From assembly GCA_039621445.1 (NCBI GenBank), contig CP154954.1:52675357-52739356 (forward strand): a DNA stretch of 64,000 bases, in the 5' to 3' direction. This document shows, in pieces, positions 34,701 through 63,267 of this stretch. Below the pieces are notes generated by a model, which was not told the DNA's origin, made no database searches, and worked only from the letters and a program-made list of their open reading frames with translations. This stretch comes from Euglena gracilis. Taxonomy: Eukaryota; Euglenida; Euglenophyceae; Euglenales. A program made the position numbers and the translations under genes. Each line of letters begins with the position of its first letter. Positions within the stretch are counted from its first letter, which is position 1.

Positions 34701-35544
34701 AAAAAAATGTGCACCCCCCAAAAAACCATTTCACATCGAACCGCTTTCGGGTCGTGCCCAAATAAGTGTCACACCCCCGAGGGCCCGAAACTTCGGTCCG
34801 ATAATGTGCGCACCCCGTTCACTTGAATGTGGGGGGTTGACCTCATGGCCTGATCCTCCCCAAACACCTGCTCTCCTCACCAGCCCCAAGCTGCCGTCGA
34901 CCGGTGGCCTGTGGCGCTGGGGATAGGTCGCAACAGACAGGGGAGGGAAGTGAGGGGGGGGGGGGGCTGGCATCAGCCAGCCCCGCCCCGCACAGCAGTC
35001 ATACAACACACGGGCAGGTCCCCATGGCCTCACTCACTGGGCCCGCACGAGCATATCAAAACCGTAATCACAGCTGACTGAGGCCCAAAGGTTCAGCAAA
35101 AAAAAAAAGCAAAATGACCCAGTGCCGAAAGCGCTGGGGAAAATTTTCACCATTCTTCTTCAGTTTGTGGTCAATCTTCCCTCCTTGAAACCCAAATGCC
35201 CCCCTCCCCCCCTGGGGGTGGTGGCTGACTGGCCTCCGGGAAAAAAATGACTGATTTTTGGTGACCCCCCCCCCTCCGGGGTTTGGCCAAAAATCAAATG
35301 CTTCCCAGCTTCTCCGTGCTCAAATGAAATGAACCTCAAACGCCCCGTTGGCCGCCAGGAACGGGCCGCTGCTGCCAAACGGTGCCAGTCGCTCGGCGGG
35401 GCGGGCTGGGCAATCGCCAAACGTCGGGGACCATTCGCGGACGGGAGGCCCACAAATGGGGCCCCATTTGCGACGGCGAAACTGGGAAGACGAACCAATG
35501 GACGTCCACCGCCGTGCACTGGCTCCGGGCACCGTACCGTGTTC

Positions 35545-35640
35545 ACTCACATCCAACGTTTAAGCGCACCCAAGCGTTTCATCCCATCCCCTATTCTCAC
35601 ATCCAACGTTTAAGCGCACCCAAGCGTTTCATCCCATCAA
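35545..35640. repeat. Tandem duplication of about 49 bp
   Basis: CTCACATCCAACGTTTAAGC and the following bases through CATCCCATC occur twice in direct succession. Confidence 0.9.
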
Positions 35641-38534
35641 CTGGTATGCCCTCTATTGTTGGTGCCCTAAACAAATCACCCCATTTGTGGGAACATCTCG
35701 GCATTAGGCTGCACAAAGAAAAGGTCAGTATGGAACGTCAACTTTGGGGGTCCAGTTGACACGATGCCCACACAGAGCAATGGGTGGTACTAAAATTTGA
35801 TGTTGAAGTCATTGCATGCCCACATCTTACTCCAAAAGTGCAGCGGTGGTACTTTTCAGGCGAGTTTCGGAATCAAATCACCGAAAAATTCAAATTTTCT
35901 GCGGATTTGATAAATATTACACATTTAAATGTAATATATTTTATGTGCAGACAAATACTCAGTGTAACAAGCAGATCAGGCAACAAGGTGTGGCAAGCAG
36001 AGTACTTCCACCAAAAGAGAGGGAAATTACTTCCTTCTGGAGTTTGGGGGTGTCCGTGGAGTGTGGGGCATTTCTGCCTTGGGACACACAGCGCTTGGGT
36101 GTGGCTTGGAGGGAGGGGGTAAAAAGGTGGCAAAAATACAGAGTTGCAAAGGCACCAAGCCCCCTCGTAACGACGCTGACTTCTTGTGCCTGACGGAGGA
36201 CGAAGGACGCAGCCAAGGCCTCAGGTACACGAGGTTTCCCCACCTTTTTGAAATAAAAGGATGCAAGGATTTCCAATGCCACTTTCATGACCCGTTTTCT
36301 TCTTTTTTCCTTTTTTTTCATAACTAATGACCCTCCTTATAGGCCACCACATACAGTCCCGTTCTGCACCCCCCCCCAGGAAACTTTCACCTGACAGACA
36401 ACGTTCTGTCATAACAGGTTGGCAGTCTCAGGGATCCTGACAGGTTCTGGGCATGGCAGTTTCCTGGGGGGGGGGGGCATTTTTTGTTCAAAACAGTGTC
36501 CAAGTGACAAGGTAATCAGCCCCCTGTTTCGAACTGTATCAAAATTCGCAGCAACTGAGCGTTGTAAACCCCCCAAAATCAGCCCCCCCCCCCCCCGGCA
36601 AAAAAAAAAGATCCACCCAAATTAAAGACCCCCCCCTCCCTGAAGGATCGGCGAGAAACGCTGGAGACGCTAAAAGAGATCCCTGAAAAATCATCAAACC
36701 CTTATTTCAGGTACAACTCAAAAATGATGAAATTTCAGGGGCTCCAACCCCCAAAAAAACGCCTAAATACAAGCCAACGCTTCACTACATCTGGGAACCA
36801 GCCAGTCACCTCGCCCAGATGTGAGGAGGCGAAGCTTCATCCCCAATCCCTCAGCGGCAGGTGACCCCCCAGTGAGCACCCCCCCCGGGGGGGACCCGCA
36901 TTGACCAGCAGGGATTTGTGGGAACCAGGGCTGCAGGCGGAGGGGACAGGGCTGATGGCGGGGGCTGGGGTCGGGGGGGGGGGGCGCCGTGGTGGGGCAC
37001 CAACCGCAGTGCAAGGAATCCGGGCGGCACAGCGGGTCCCACGGCGGTGCCACCGCCAACAACGCCGTGGAGCCTGCCGTGGCCGGCAGGCGGGGTGGAG
37101 GGGGGAGGGGGGGTCAGGCACCGTGGTCTGGAGCCGGGCTCTGGGGTGGGGCCGGGCAGAGGGGCCAGCGAATCGGAGAGAAGCTCTTCACCGGTGGCAG
37201 TGTGATGCCTCAGTACCTGCCTGTCGGTTTGGCGGTGGGTCACATTCACAGTTTTTGTGTGTCCATTTCCACACGTCAAGATAGAAAAAAACTTCCACTT
37301 TTCTGTCGGTGATTTGGATATGAAGAAGCAGAAACTTAAGAATGTGTAAATGGACAGCGGTGCAGAAAAGCAGCGCGGAAAAGTATGCCACCTGGTGTTG
37401 TTCAGACCAATCTTCACACAAAAAAAAACGCAAAAAGTTTTCGGGGAGGCCGAATTGGTGGGTGCAAAGGGGGAGGCCAACTCCCATGAGGCCCGTTTGT
37501 GAGTACACACCTGGAAGCTGATTTCCAGTGGACAGATGAATCCGGCTGGTCCCCGCTGTGTGTATTTGCCCGCCAGCCAAAGAGTGCCAGGACGGGGGGG
37601 GGGGGGGGGAGAAACCACCGCTGAGAAGGGCTGTCACCACCCTGGGGGGAACGAAGAGCAATGGTGGTCAGCACGACCGCCACAGACCGCCTGGCTGCCA
37701 AGGCCAGGGTATTTCTTAAGCTGGAGGGGGAACCTACCCCAGGGACAGTCCAGCCATCAAGCTCCTTTTTTCCAGCCAGGAGCTCCCAGCCGAGCTGCGG
37801 ACCCCTCCCACAGGGTCCACTGAAGTACAGTTCGGGCCAGCCCTGCAAAGACGGGCTGGACCTAAAAGGGGGGTCAAAAATGGCCAAATTAGCAATTTGG
37901 GGTGGTTTTTGGGTTTTCACCTCCAAATTTTGGCTGATATGTGCCAACTTGGCTGGATCTGAATTTTTTTGCCTGTTGGTCCAGCTGCCAGGATCTCCCC
38001 CCCCCCAGAGGGGGGAGTCCAGCCAGCACCCTTTTCCAGCCGGCCTGCGGGATCCCTCCCGGGTCCTTAAGAAAACCCCTGGCCAAGGTTGCCGGGGTGA
38101 CAGGGAACAGCTTCTGGACGACTCGAGGGGAGGGGGCGATCGGGGCGGGGGACGGTACAGGAGGGGCGGCCGCCCATCTGCCGCTCCTCTGGGGGAAGGT
38201 GGGGCTGGGGGTCTGCATATGGACACAGCCGGTGTTTGTGCTCAGCATCCCGACCTCTTCATCGGCATTCTCTTGTTTCCCACCAACAAAAGATTGCTCG
38301 ATGTGGTGGATACGCTGCCCACCGCATTGGCAATTTTGCACAGTTGCCTTCTTTCCATCAACCCAGTGGGCAGTGGGAAGGGAGGGAACAGGGCATTTCA
38401 TCAGACCCCCCCCCCCCGGTGGGTGCAGCTCAGAGGCTGGAAAATTTGAGCTGGGTGGAAAAAGCCTGTTGGCTGACCCCCCCCACCCGTAGGGGTCCCG
38501 GGCAAGCACCTATAGTCAAGCCCAAAAAAATCCC

Positions 38535-40205
38535 CATTTTAGGCCATTTTAGGCCATTTTAGGCCATTTTAGGCCATTTTAGGCCATTTAAGGCCATTTT
38601 AGGCCATTTTAAGGTATAGGTGGGGGTCCTGAAAATCATAATTTTTGATCATTTTTGTCCCGAAAACAGTATCATAACGTGTGCAAACCTTCTCTTGTTC
38701 GGTAATAACAAATGTACATCCAAAAAAGCATGCAAAATTCATGAACGCTGATCAAAACAATGGGAAGCTCAACAAGTCTATATTCATATTCATAGAGGAA
38801 TTCTGAACAATAAGAATTTACGGTAGATGAAATTTTTCAGAGAAAAAAAAACGTTGGACAAAAAAATTTTTTTATCTGTGCTACCAAAAAGGCTCCCGTT
38901 TTTTTTTTGTGAATTCTACACCATTTTGCGGAATTTCGCAATAAGAAGTCATTTTTTTTCTGAAAGATAATGCTGCTGCCTGGTGAAATTCAATTTGATT
39001 TTGGCATTGTTTCAGCCATGTATATCATTCATTTTATTATTATGATAAATATTAAAGAATAATTATTAAGATCCATAATGCAAACAAAAAATTATTTCCA
39101 AAAAAAATACAATGAATTTTTATTTGTATTACAGATCTTAATAATTATTCTTTAAATACTTATCATAATAATAAAATGAATGATATACATGCCTAAAACA
39201 ATGCCAAAGTCAAATTGAATTTCACCAGGCAAAAAGTGAAATATATAAACCTAATCCTGTACCTATTGACCGATAACCTATATCATATTCTATCATATTA
39301 TATATCCCAATATTATTCCAATTTTATTGATAATATGATTGCAGTAATAATTATTGTACAATTACACATTATATCAATAAATATTATTTTTACTTAATAC
39401 ATATATTTATTAATTTCAACTTATTTCTCTTTTATTACTAAAATTGTATGAAAACAGGTGTTATTGGTATTACTAAAACTGCATTAAATATAATGTTAAT
39501 GTTATATTTTTAATTCTACAATTAAAAATTGATGACTATAAAATCTTTATAAATATGGAAAATATATCAACAAAATTGATAATAATAAAATACCCACACG
39601 AAATATCGACATAAAATACATAGAATATCCATAATAATTTTATGTCTATTCATAAAGAATGAAAAATTAAATTTACTTACAAAAGTTAGATTTATATGAT
39701 GCTAGAATTTTATATTTCAATTGAGATTTTTCCAACATCTTTCATCTTTGTGTTGACTTTTTCCCCATGCTTCCGTTTCATTATTTGCGAAACAAACATC
39801 GGTGCAAACCAACAAGATAGGAGTAAGAAAAAATAATCTGTTCAAACCTTCAAAATTCAGCCACCAAAAAAAGGTTGGGGCTGTGAATTTGGGGACTGAT
39901 ACGAGTGTTATTAGGATAAAACCCTGGGCCTTGTGGGGCTGTGCTCCTCCACCAAATCCACTGTTTGCCGTCCACATTAACAAAAGACACCGAAAGTCAT
40001 TCATTGCCTGAATGGCTTCAGTTGTTCACAAAAAAATTGTTGTGCAACAGAATTTTTCCCATTTTAGGCCATTTTAGGCCATTTTAGGCCATTTTAGGCC
40101 ATTTTAGGCCATTTTAGGGACCCCCACCTATAGGGGGTCAAAAAGTCATTTTAGGCCATTTTAGGCCATTTTAGGCCATTTTAGGCCATTTTAGGCCATT
40201 TTAGC
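38535..40205. repeat. AGGCCATTTT decamer arrays flanked by CACCTATAG ends
   Basis: Seven or more AGGCCATTTT units run at 38,535-38,615, and two arrays run at 40,057-40,115 and 40,147-40,203. Each is bordered by GCACCTATAG or its complement CTATAGGTGC, as are the CCATTTTCGG arrays at 2.66 and 3.4 kb. The shared borders suggest a TIR element family with an internal minisatellite. Confidence 0.85.
38640..39720. repeat. AT-rich island with a long palindrome
   Basis: About 1 kb is strongly AT-rich, unlike the surroundings. At 38,978-39,230 two arms of roughly 110 bp (starting GCCTGGTGAAATTCAA and ending in its complement) form an imperfect palindrome. No reading frame of note is present. Confidence 0.8.
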
Positions 40206-40861
40206 TATAGGTGCTTGGTCCCGGGCTGGAGCTGGGCTGACCCAGGGTGGAACCGGTGCCAAAAAATCAGAACTGCAAAAATGTCCCAAAAAACTGCGAA
40301 TTATGCAAAAAAATCGGCTTTTTTTGGCCCAGCCGAGGCCGATCCAGAAGAATTTCCTTCAAAAAAAAATTGCCGCAGGTTTTTATGTCCATCCCGCAAC
40401 ACCAGAGGGGGTGGGCTGTAGCACAACCCATCCACCGGGCACTGGCCCGTTCCACCTGTCCACGGCATTGCTATCAGATTGGCCTCGGCCTTCAGAGGAG
40501 CACAACCTGAGCTGCGGTGGGTGATGGGCCAGTGCGCTTGCCACACACTGCCGGGGGTCGGCTGGGGGGCAGGCTTCGTCCCTTCCGGCCGCTGCCGCCT
40601 CGCAATCGAGTTGGCCGGTCTCCCTGGCCCGGCCTGGCCCGAGCCCCCAACAGCGCTGTATTCCTTTAGGGTTGCAGTGCGGGTAATTGTTGAAGGCGTA
40701 CGCCTCTTTAAGCCAGCTCTGTATTGAAATGAGGGCACCTGCCGGGCTTTTCACAGCAAGGAAGGTTGCACCTCCTGGGGGGGGATTGAGTGCAACTGTG
40801 AGGCAGGGGGGAAGGCGTTTTCCACCTTTCAGGGTCGGAGAATCCTCCTCCCAGCGTCTAA

Positions 40862-41208
<347 letters not shown>

Positions 41209-44200
41209 GACAGGAAAGCCTGGCCGGGTCCACTCCAGCGGGCCATCGGGACAGCGGCAGTGCGGGCAGATGTGTCAGGGGAGGGGCGGAGCCGAGTCCC
41301 CCCCTCCCCCGCAAGGGGGCGGTGGTTGCGGCGTGCAGCCCCTGTGCAACACACAGAGGAGCGGCACGGCCGGCGGTGGCCCCGGCTGAGAAGCGCAGTG
41401 CAGGGGAGGGGCACGGGGCTGTCGGCGTGGCACCGGCGGGACCCCGGGCCGGCCCCAAACCCATACCATGACCTGAACAACTGACACGGCGGTGAGACCC
41501 GGCTGCCTCGGGATGGCCGCCGTCGACCGGGATGCTGGGACGCTCACATGTAATTGCAACAATTCTGCAGGCCAGCGGGAGGCTGCGTGAGCACCACTGT
41601 GCTCTGCCGCGCGGCCATCTGGACGAATCCCCCAGGGCCAATGTCTCTGGCATCACGCTGCAGAATAGGGACGCAGGTGGGACACGGAGGAGGAGAAACA
41701 CTGGAGGGGCGGCCAGCACAAGGATGACGGTATGCGTCGGAGCGACCACCTCCACACCTCTGGGGGCCGACAGAACTTGTTGCTGTCATTGGGGCACGTA
41801 AATGTGACCCCCCGTAAACGTAACACACAACAGGAACGTCACAGGAACTGTGAGTCCTGAAAAAATTTGTCAGGGTGCCGGCCAGCATTGGATGTTGTGA
41901 GGGTCCATGTTATGGCTGACTTGACAGAGAAGCATTTGCCAGGCCAGGAAGTTGCCAGTCCAACTTGGCATGCTAGAAAGATGTGGCCCAGGGCCAGACA
42001 TTCATTTAGTGTGGTTCACAAAAGACGTGTGAACCACAAAAAAATTATTGGTGTCCACAGGTAAACCGCAAAAAAATTTTGGTGTCCAAAATTTCGTTGC
42101 CCACAAAACTTGATTGAGGATCGAAAAAAAAAATTCGGGCAAAAAAAGTTTTCGAATTTTTTTCGAATTTTTTTCGAATATTTTTTGACCTTTTTAACCC
42201 AGGAATGGCCTAAAACGGCTATCAAAACAGGCCAAAACTGCACAAAATGGCCCAAATTGGCCGAAAAATGGCAGTAACTCGGGCAGGGCGGGGAGTTGCA
42301 GGGAAATCAAAATACCCTTAGATAGGGCTTCAAAGGGCTTCAATTCAGGTCGGCGGACGTTTCTTTTGACTCCCCACCACTTTCGAGAAATTTTAGAAAA
42401 ATTGATTTTTTTTTACCTGAAAAAAGGGCCGAAAACAGCTAAATCGCGAGTCTCCCGCGCTGTTTTGGGCCGTAAATCGGCCATATATCGGGCAAAGTGG
42501 GGAGTTGCGGGGAAATCAAATTACCATTAAATAGGGCATTGTAAGGGCCGGGCATTTCCTTTGATTTTGCTTCGTTTTCATTTGGGCAAACATGTTCAAA
42601 GAAGCTTGCTTCATTGCTGTTGAGGAGAAAAACGATGATGCAAATGTCAGCAGGCGGTGGAAAAAATTTTGGTATCCACATGTGAACCACAAATATTTTC
42701 TTGGTGTCCCCAGGTGAACCATAAAGATTTTTTGGTGTCCACAGTGAACCGCAAAATGGCAACCTTGGTGTACCGCACTGAATGATGTTTGCCTGGGGCT
42801 GTCCCCTCAAGCACCTACAGTGACGTGGCCTAAAATGGCCAAAAAGGCCCAAAAAGACCCAAAAATGAAGAAAAAATTTCGGCCGTATTGTACTCTGCAA
42901 CAGATGTTAATACTACATGTGCATTCAATCGCCTAAATTGACTTTGACCTCCTTAGAGTGAAAATGCATTGAAAAATGGCTAAAAGGGCCAAAAATGGCT
43001 CAAAGACCCAGAATCCACGGATTAGAAAGCTGTGAATATATTTGGCTGTTAAATCTGAGACTGTACAACTCCTCTTTTGAATTGTTCTTCAAGGGATTAA
43101 ATTTTTTATTTCGTTGCTCAGTACCAAAAATTGTGGGCTTCAGGTGACTGGTTTGTCAATCCAGGGCATGCAGTTGTGTTTTCTGGTGCCCCCCCCCCGG
43201 GAAACTGCCATGCCCAAGAACCCACTTTCATGGTCCCGCCCGGAGAATGCATCTTAAGGGAAAGTCAATGAAAAATGAGCCTGACTTGGCTGGCATCAGG
43301 GACCCTGACAGGGAACTGTGAGGGTGCCGCCCGGGAAACTGTCAGGGTCACTGGCACCGGTCAACCTGTGAAGGGTAGGTTGTCAGGTTCCCGGTATCGG
43401 CAAATCTTTCAAGTGACAGTTTCTGGGGGGGGGGGGTAATTAATGGGTATTCCAGGAGGGAGAAAAAATGCACCATGCAGTTTTGAATTTATTTTTGCAG
43501 TTTTCACATTTTGGGATTTTTGCAGGTTTTTTGCAGTTTTTGCAGTTGTTCCTAAAAAAACCGCAGATGTGCCGTTTTTTTTGCAGTTCTTGGAGATTCT
43601 TTTTTTGCAGTTTTTTTTGCAGATGTTGGAAAACAAAAAAAATGTGTGTGTTTACAAGGAGTGCTGCACCAGCTTGCTCTTAAATGGCTGCAATCCTCAT
43701 TTCTCTTCACCATTTTCTTTCGAATGTGCATTTCTTATCTCTGATTTTTGTGGAGGTGTGAATATGAATGCCAATCTAAAAAAAAACTTCTTTTGAGTGA
43801 GCTATTCTCGTCCCCCTGTACGATGGTGAGGGATGGTCAGTTGTTGTCGTATTTCATTGCCTGTTATTTTATTTTCATCCTCCCACATGAAGTGTGCATG
43901 AGGGTTTCCTCAAGGATGGATGGGATCCTGGCTAATCCTCGATTCCCGACCCACCTCAACAGATTCCGAAGATGACTTGGAGTGGTCCATGAGGGCAACA
44001 TCCACCAGGCAGGGAAGCACGGACCACATGACATACTTGGCACTACTCTCAAGCATGGTTTCTCCTGCACTTTTATCGCAAGACAAATTATGCATTTGTC
44101 GCCAACCACTGCCTGAGCCAAGGTCTTTACTGTTTGATGCCGCTGGTTGTAGCTTTCTCATTCCTGACACATAGCATGCTTTCTAGGTTCCTGTCCGGCA

Positions 44201-47200
44201 ATTCTGTTGCCCAATGTCATACTGACCAAGGTCACCGGAACAAGTTAGCTTGAAGTATAGGATTTGAGCCCCATTGGATGGCCCTGCCTCCTCGTCCTCC
44301 CATCTCCGCTGTTTTGAATGGCTGCGCACCGCCCTGACATGCGAGTCGTCAAAGCGCTCAAATTGCACTTATTTGCTTTCACTACACCTTTTGTGCTTTG
44401 GCTTTGTTTTGTTGTGACATAAGGGGTTGTGACATAAGAAGGGTTGCCGTCAATGCTCATCCCCTGTCGACATGTGAGGGATGCTTGCATCAAGTCGGTG
44501 ACCAAAAGCTGCTGCTAACCCATACACTGGTTTTGTTACTGCCGGCTGACGATGTTTTTGCAATTGTTGACACCCGAAAGAAGGCAACTCTTGTTGTTGC
44601 TTAGTTAAGAAGCAGCAATACCTAAACAATAAATAACCATCATTACAATTATAAAACCAGCAGCTGCCAAACCAGTAGCAATGGTTCACTGGATTGTCGC
44701 TTCCGCCACCAATTTAAGCATGAGATTCCTTACCCGCCCCCCCCCCCCCGGGCAATTTTGCGTGACCAATTTGGGAGCACGGGGGGGGGGGGCAACTTTC
44801 CGGGGGGACCAATTTGCCCGCCCAGAGGGGGGGGACAATTGCCCGGGGGGGTCAATTGCCCGGGGGCGCCAATGGCCCACCCATGTAAGCCGCATTTAAA
44901 ACCAAATGACCAAGAACACCATCTGAAACACAAATGAACACAAGAAAAATGCAGCTATGGTCGTGATATTGTGAGCGTTTAATGTGCGAAAGTTCTCAGC
45001 ACGTTGTAGCGAAATAGAAGATTAATCGAGTCATGTCGGCAAAAAGAAAGTTCACAGTGCAATACTGCAAATGGGGGTGACAAATTGGGCAGCACGGAAG
45101 GGGGTGACAATTTCCCGGGGTGACAAATTAGCCAGCACAGCCAGAGGTGACAATTGCCCGGGGGCGTCAATTGCCTGGGGGGTTCAACTGCCCGGGGGGG
45201 GGGGGGGGGCGCGGGTATGCAAACGCTTATTGAATAGAGAAAACACCTGGAATTGGAAGTTTTGTTGTGACCATTCCACGTTTCAACGAGGACATGTCTG
45301 ATTTTCTTAGAGAACTAAAGGGTTCTATGCATTTCAGGAGTGCATAGATCATTCCAAAAATACTAATCAGCGATGCCATTTAGAAGGCAACACAAGACGT
45401 GGATGAGATTTTTCAATTGTATCAAAATTTTTCTCGATTATTGCATTCCATTCTTCCAATTTAAGGTCTTTTGGGTTAGTAATTGAAGGAAGGCAAGCCG
45501 ATCAATAGTTTCCCTACCGTGTCAGCTTCGGAATTTTGCAAAAATGCCCAAATATTCAATTGGAGCCATTTGGTGGGCAAAGTGGGCGGGTGCATCTTCC
45601 ATGGGGTTGAGATCCTGCTTGGAAGAGCCCTGCTTGTCAAAGGGAGGAGGGGCAATGATGGTGTGTATTGTTGCGGCCTTTGGGGGGCAAACAATTTTCG
45701 GAGGTTTCCGCAAAAACAAACAAAAATAAAGACGTGCAGACGTTGCACGTTGAAAAAATGACCCCCCCCCTCCAGGTCTAAATATTTTCTGGAAAAATAA
45801 ACGCTGGCCGCCAAGCCACATTGCTAGGACAGCAAGGGCCCGGGCCAGAGCCACCGAGGGGGCTAATCAGGAGCAGTCGGCTGCCGCGAACCTGCAGCAC
45901 GCTGCCACTGCATGGCGAGCGTGCCGCGCGATCCAGTGTCCGGGCGTGGACACTGTGCGGGGGCCGTCTGGGCTGGGCTGGGAGGACTGGGTCGTCCGTC
46001 TGTTTGTCTGGGTCCCATCAAATCCACAGCCAGTGGTCGAAATGCAGTGAAGAATACCAAACGAATGCAGAGATTTCAGAATACGATTTCGACACAGGGA
46101 ATTAAACTTCATTGGGCAGCAATGGGAATTTTTCACTGAAAACCTGGGTTCTCCAAAATAATCATACGTCGAGAATCGGCCATGCGTCAGATCCCCCGAC
46201 AGCCCTACACAGCACGGCAGCAACGCAGAGGGGGTTTGGGTAGGAAACAAGCCGCTGGATGCGCACAATGCACTGGGGGGGGGGGGGACAGGACACACAA
46301 CGTGCCACAGTGCTCTGGCACGACAGGAAACTGACGAGAGGACGGGGACCCGCCAGTGAGGGCACAAGACAAACACAGCCCACAACATACGCAGAACAGG
46401 ACTGGGGGGGGAAACGTAAAATGAAGAGAAAGGTCGGCACCAGACAAAGGTGACCCTTGCAGACAGGCCACACAAATTGTGGAGCCAGCCTCCTTCACCC
46501 ACAATACAAGGGTGAACAAAAATTACTCAGACAAAATTTTGCTAGAATGCCTAAAGTCTACCCCTTTTTACAATTTGCTCTAATGCAATTTTCGACCAGT
46601 GTCAGTTCCCCACCCCTTTGCTGTGAAACCTCAGCCCAAAGCGACAGAAAAGGGCTGCAAAATGAAAATGAAAATGAAAATGACTCACCAGAAAATGATG
46701 ACCAAAAATGCAAACATTGATCCTTGATGGCTTTTCAAAGCAAAACAGCCTGAATTTGTTCAGTTTGCTCAATGAAAAGCAAATGCAAACCACAAAATAG
46801 TGCTAAGAAATGGTTGCAAACCAAGTTTTACCAAAAAAATCCAAACTTAAAAATATACCTCATTTTTTACCATAATTTTTACTGTATTTTTTGTCAACTG
46901 TGATTTGTGTCACCCTGTTAATCTCCTCACTTGAGGTGGAACCTTACTGGCAGATGCATGTGAAACATTCCCCTCCATATCACAACTCAACCGTTAGAGG
47001 CCCAGTGAAAAAAATACCCGCTGGTAGGCGACACCGGTGGGTGGCCCAGGGCTGGGGATACCTCCATCCGCCCCCAGCCATTGTTGCGTGGCAAAATGAC
47101 AAACACGTGACAAACACAAAGGGGGTGGCAAGTGTCCATCTGCTGTTCCAGACCTCCCAGGGGGACTCATCAGAGAGCGATCGAGTGTTGCTATTTCTCC

Positions 47201-48284
47201 AAGTGAGCAGGGGGGTATGAGCCCCCCCCCACACATTGAAGCCCTCCCCAAATAAAAAAAGTCCCCTCAGGGAGTTTGGCTGCCGAAATATAACGCCCGT
47301 ACCAGCAAAAAGCCACCAAGGCTGCCATTCAGGGGGAAAAGCGGGCAAAAAAATCAGGGTGAAAAATGGGTCAACCAATTCTTCAAAATAAATCCTCCAT
47401 TTTGGGCAAAATTTGTGCTTTTCTGGTGAACCTAGGAAGTGCACAGGAAGAATCTTGTTATAAAATTGTTATTTGACGACGTTTGAAGGCCGTAAACGGT
47501 TACAGAGACCACACAAAAAGTTTGATCCCTCCAAATATAAAGTGCCCCTGGGGGTCAAATAAAAACGCCAGGGTTGTTGCATTTGGGGTGTTATCAGTAC
47601 AGGGTTGAGTTCCCAGGTGGCCCTTGACGTGAAAAGTGAAGGTGGTTGCTCGGAGAAACACCATCCCTTGCAGACTGCCCTGCTGGTTCCGAAGCAGCAA
47701 TGAGAGTCAAAGAACAGTGGGAAGGGAAGAGAACCTCATTTTTGAACCGTGAACCCAATCCCGGTGGCAGGCTGCTTTCTCAGGCCTCTGTCTGTCTGGG
47801 TCTTGGCTGAGTTGGCTGAGAACACATCCATTTCGGGACGTTGCCAAGGAGTGTTGCAGAACGGATGGGGCACCGTGCCGCAGGTTCAAACGGGGCCTCA
47901 CACCGCAGACACGACCAGGGACTCGCCTCGGCAACCAGAGAGGCAGTGCCAGTCCCCGGCGGAGCCCTCCATACGCCACCGTGCATTGAAATATACTTTG
48001 CAGACCCACTCTTTTGTTGGTTTTGGGGCCGGCAGGGAGTCCAGCTCGGAGGCTGGAAAATGTGGCCTGGCAGAAAACAGGCTGCTGGCTGAGCCCCCCC
48101 CCCCCCAAGGTGGTCCCAGGGCCGGAACTAGGCCCAACCTGGGGTCGAACCCCCCCCCCCCGCCTGCCCATAGCAGCCCCCCCAAGGGAGGCAAGGGAGG
48201 GTGACTGACCGGCCATGGGGGGCACCCGAGAATGTGCCTGGGCCCAGACCATGACCCCCCCCCCGCCGAGGCAGCCGGGGCCTG

Positions 48285-63267
<14,983 letters not shown>

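Noticed and set aside
36850-37170. GGGTAVGPAVPPGFLALRLV as a third PstS N-terminus
   Set aside because: Only a short Gly/Ala/Pro-rich similarity; the following residues do not continue the fold and no signal peptide precedes it.
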